Shown: positions 63,472 through 64,000 of the stretch, piece by piece | How the letters are laid out: each line of letters opens with the position of its first letter | Numbering within the stretch: the first letter of the stretch is position 1 | NCBI GenBank assembly: GCA_016630955.3 | Contig: CM049991.1 | Location: 1,364,001-1,428,000, forward strand | From: Didymella arachidicola | Taxonomy: Eukaryota; Ascomycota; Dothideomycetes; Pleosporales; Didymellaceae | Direction: 5' to 3' | DNA length: 64,000 nucleotides | Notes under the pieces: generated by a model | Told to the model about the DNA's origin: nothing | Seen by the model: only the letters and a program-made list of their open reading frames with translations | The model's database searches: none | Translations under genes and position numbers: made by a program

Positions 63472-64000
63472 ATGTCACAACGAGTAACGCGGTCCCAGGC
63501 TGGCTACACCCCAAAGTAATTTCCAGAGGAACCAGTCGCAGCGCAGTGAATGGGCGGCGGAACCGGCAATGGCGGCTGACATGCATGCGCAGAAAACCAG
63601 AAAACCCCGGCTTTGTCGAGACACCCGGTCGCAGAAGGTCGCAGCGTCGCAAGTCCACTTCTACGGAAGATATCCCATCCAACGGCTTTGTCAAGCGCAG
63701 CGAGATCGATTTGACACCTGAGAAGCCCTTCAGCAACGGTTTCGCGAACGGCAACGGACATGCCAGCACTGGACATGCCAACGGCTCCGCGACCAACGGC
63801 CCCGCGAATGGGCACACTAAGAAGGAGGAGCCCAGCTCTTCTGACGCCTCTCAAGAAGCGGCTAAGAATTTCCCTCCGAAGGACAAGGGCGGCCTGCATG
63901 AGTTTGGCGGCGCTCTCGGTATGAGCGCTATGATGACCGGATTCCCGGCATTGATGTACTACATGTGGATTGGCGCAACATTCTACGATGGAAAGTTCCC
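63472..64000 (+). CDS. ERG4: Sterol C-24(28) reductase ERG4, 5' part only
   Basis: Exon 1 is 63472-63515, followed by a 77-bp intron (GTAATT, GGCTGACA branch, GCAG), and exon 2 runs from 63593 past the window end. The translated N-terminus TPKKPENPGFVETPGRRR is rebuilt by the splice and is typical of fungal ERG4. A Gly/Asn-rich linker follows, then the first conserved block (LHEFGGALGMSAMMTGFPAL, then YYMWIGATFYDGKFP), which is membrane helix 1. The enzyme reduces the C-24(28) double bond in the last step of ergosterol synthesis, in the ER membrane, using NADPH. About 145 residues are seen; the catalytic C-terminal part lies outside the window. Confidence 0.92.

Overview
The window is a stretch of a filamentous ascomycete (Pezizomycotina) chromosome, most likely a Dothideomycete. 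The reasons are many short spliceosomal introns (mostly 41-57 bp, several with TACTAAC/CTGAC branch sites), a HET-domain gene, a DUF7587 gene, an ergosterol-pathway ERG4 gene, a microbial opsin of the Leptosphaeria type, and pogo/Fot1-like and Copia transposons typical of these fungi. The class-level call is inference. There are no bacterial features (operons, Shine-Dalgarno sites, CRISPR) and I found no convincing rRNA or tRNA gene.

Layout, left to right. 0-5 kb: a DUF2264 protein (-) and an MFS sugar/quinate-type transporter (+). 5.5-9 kb: a three-RPEL-repeat small protein (-), a small secreted six-cysteine protein assembled here from four short exons (-), and a retinal-binding opsin with complete proton-pump residues (-). 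11-20 kb: a ZIP zinc transporter (+), a coiled-coil protein of unknown function (-) sharing a promoter region with DNA polymerase kappa (+), and a HET-domain protein (+). 20.5-27 kb: an MFS drug/polyamine-type transporter (-), a complete 2,100-bp pogo-like DNA transposon with perfect 44-bp terminal inverted repeats, and an amidase of the acetamidase type (+).

27-33 kb: a decayed RBR-type (RING-IBR-RING) ubiquitin ligase pseudogene (-), a lipid phosphate phosphatase (-) and a membrane-anchored alpha/beta hydrolase (+). 33.1-38.4 kb: a complete, apparently very young Copia LTR retrotransposon (identical 122-bp LTRs, 5-bp target duplication, one intact 1596-codon gag-pol frame, primer site matching the anticodon-loop half of initiator tRNA-Met). 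It sits in the short space between two convergent genes. 38.5-44 kb: a four-exon DUF7587 protein (-) and an F-box protein (-).

45-57 kb: phosphopantetheine adenylyltransferase (-) divergent from a DCAF7/WDR68-like WD40 protein (+), a MITE-like palindromic repeat, a CSC1/TMEM63-type osmosensitive channel (+), and a septin-type GTPase with a C-terminal membrane segment (-). 57-64 kb: a G3BP/Nxf-like NTF2+RRM protein (-), a DEAD-box RNA helicase (-), and the 5' end of sterol C-24(28) reductase ERG4 (+), cut by the window edge.

The gene set is mostly unconnected housekeeping and accessory genes; I see no biosynthetic cluster. The accessory flavour is strongest at 18-40 kb, where the HET gene, both transposons, the broken ubiquitin ligase and the DUF7587 gene lie close together. 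Exon boundaries were worked out by hand from splice signals, reading frame and family motifs. All multi-exon models given here sum to whole codons.
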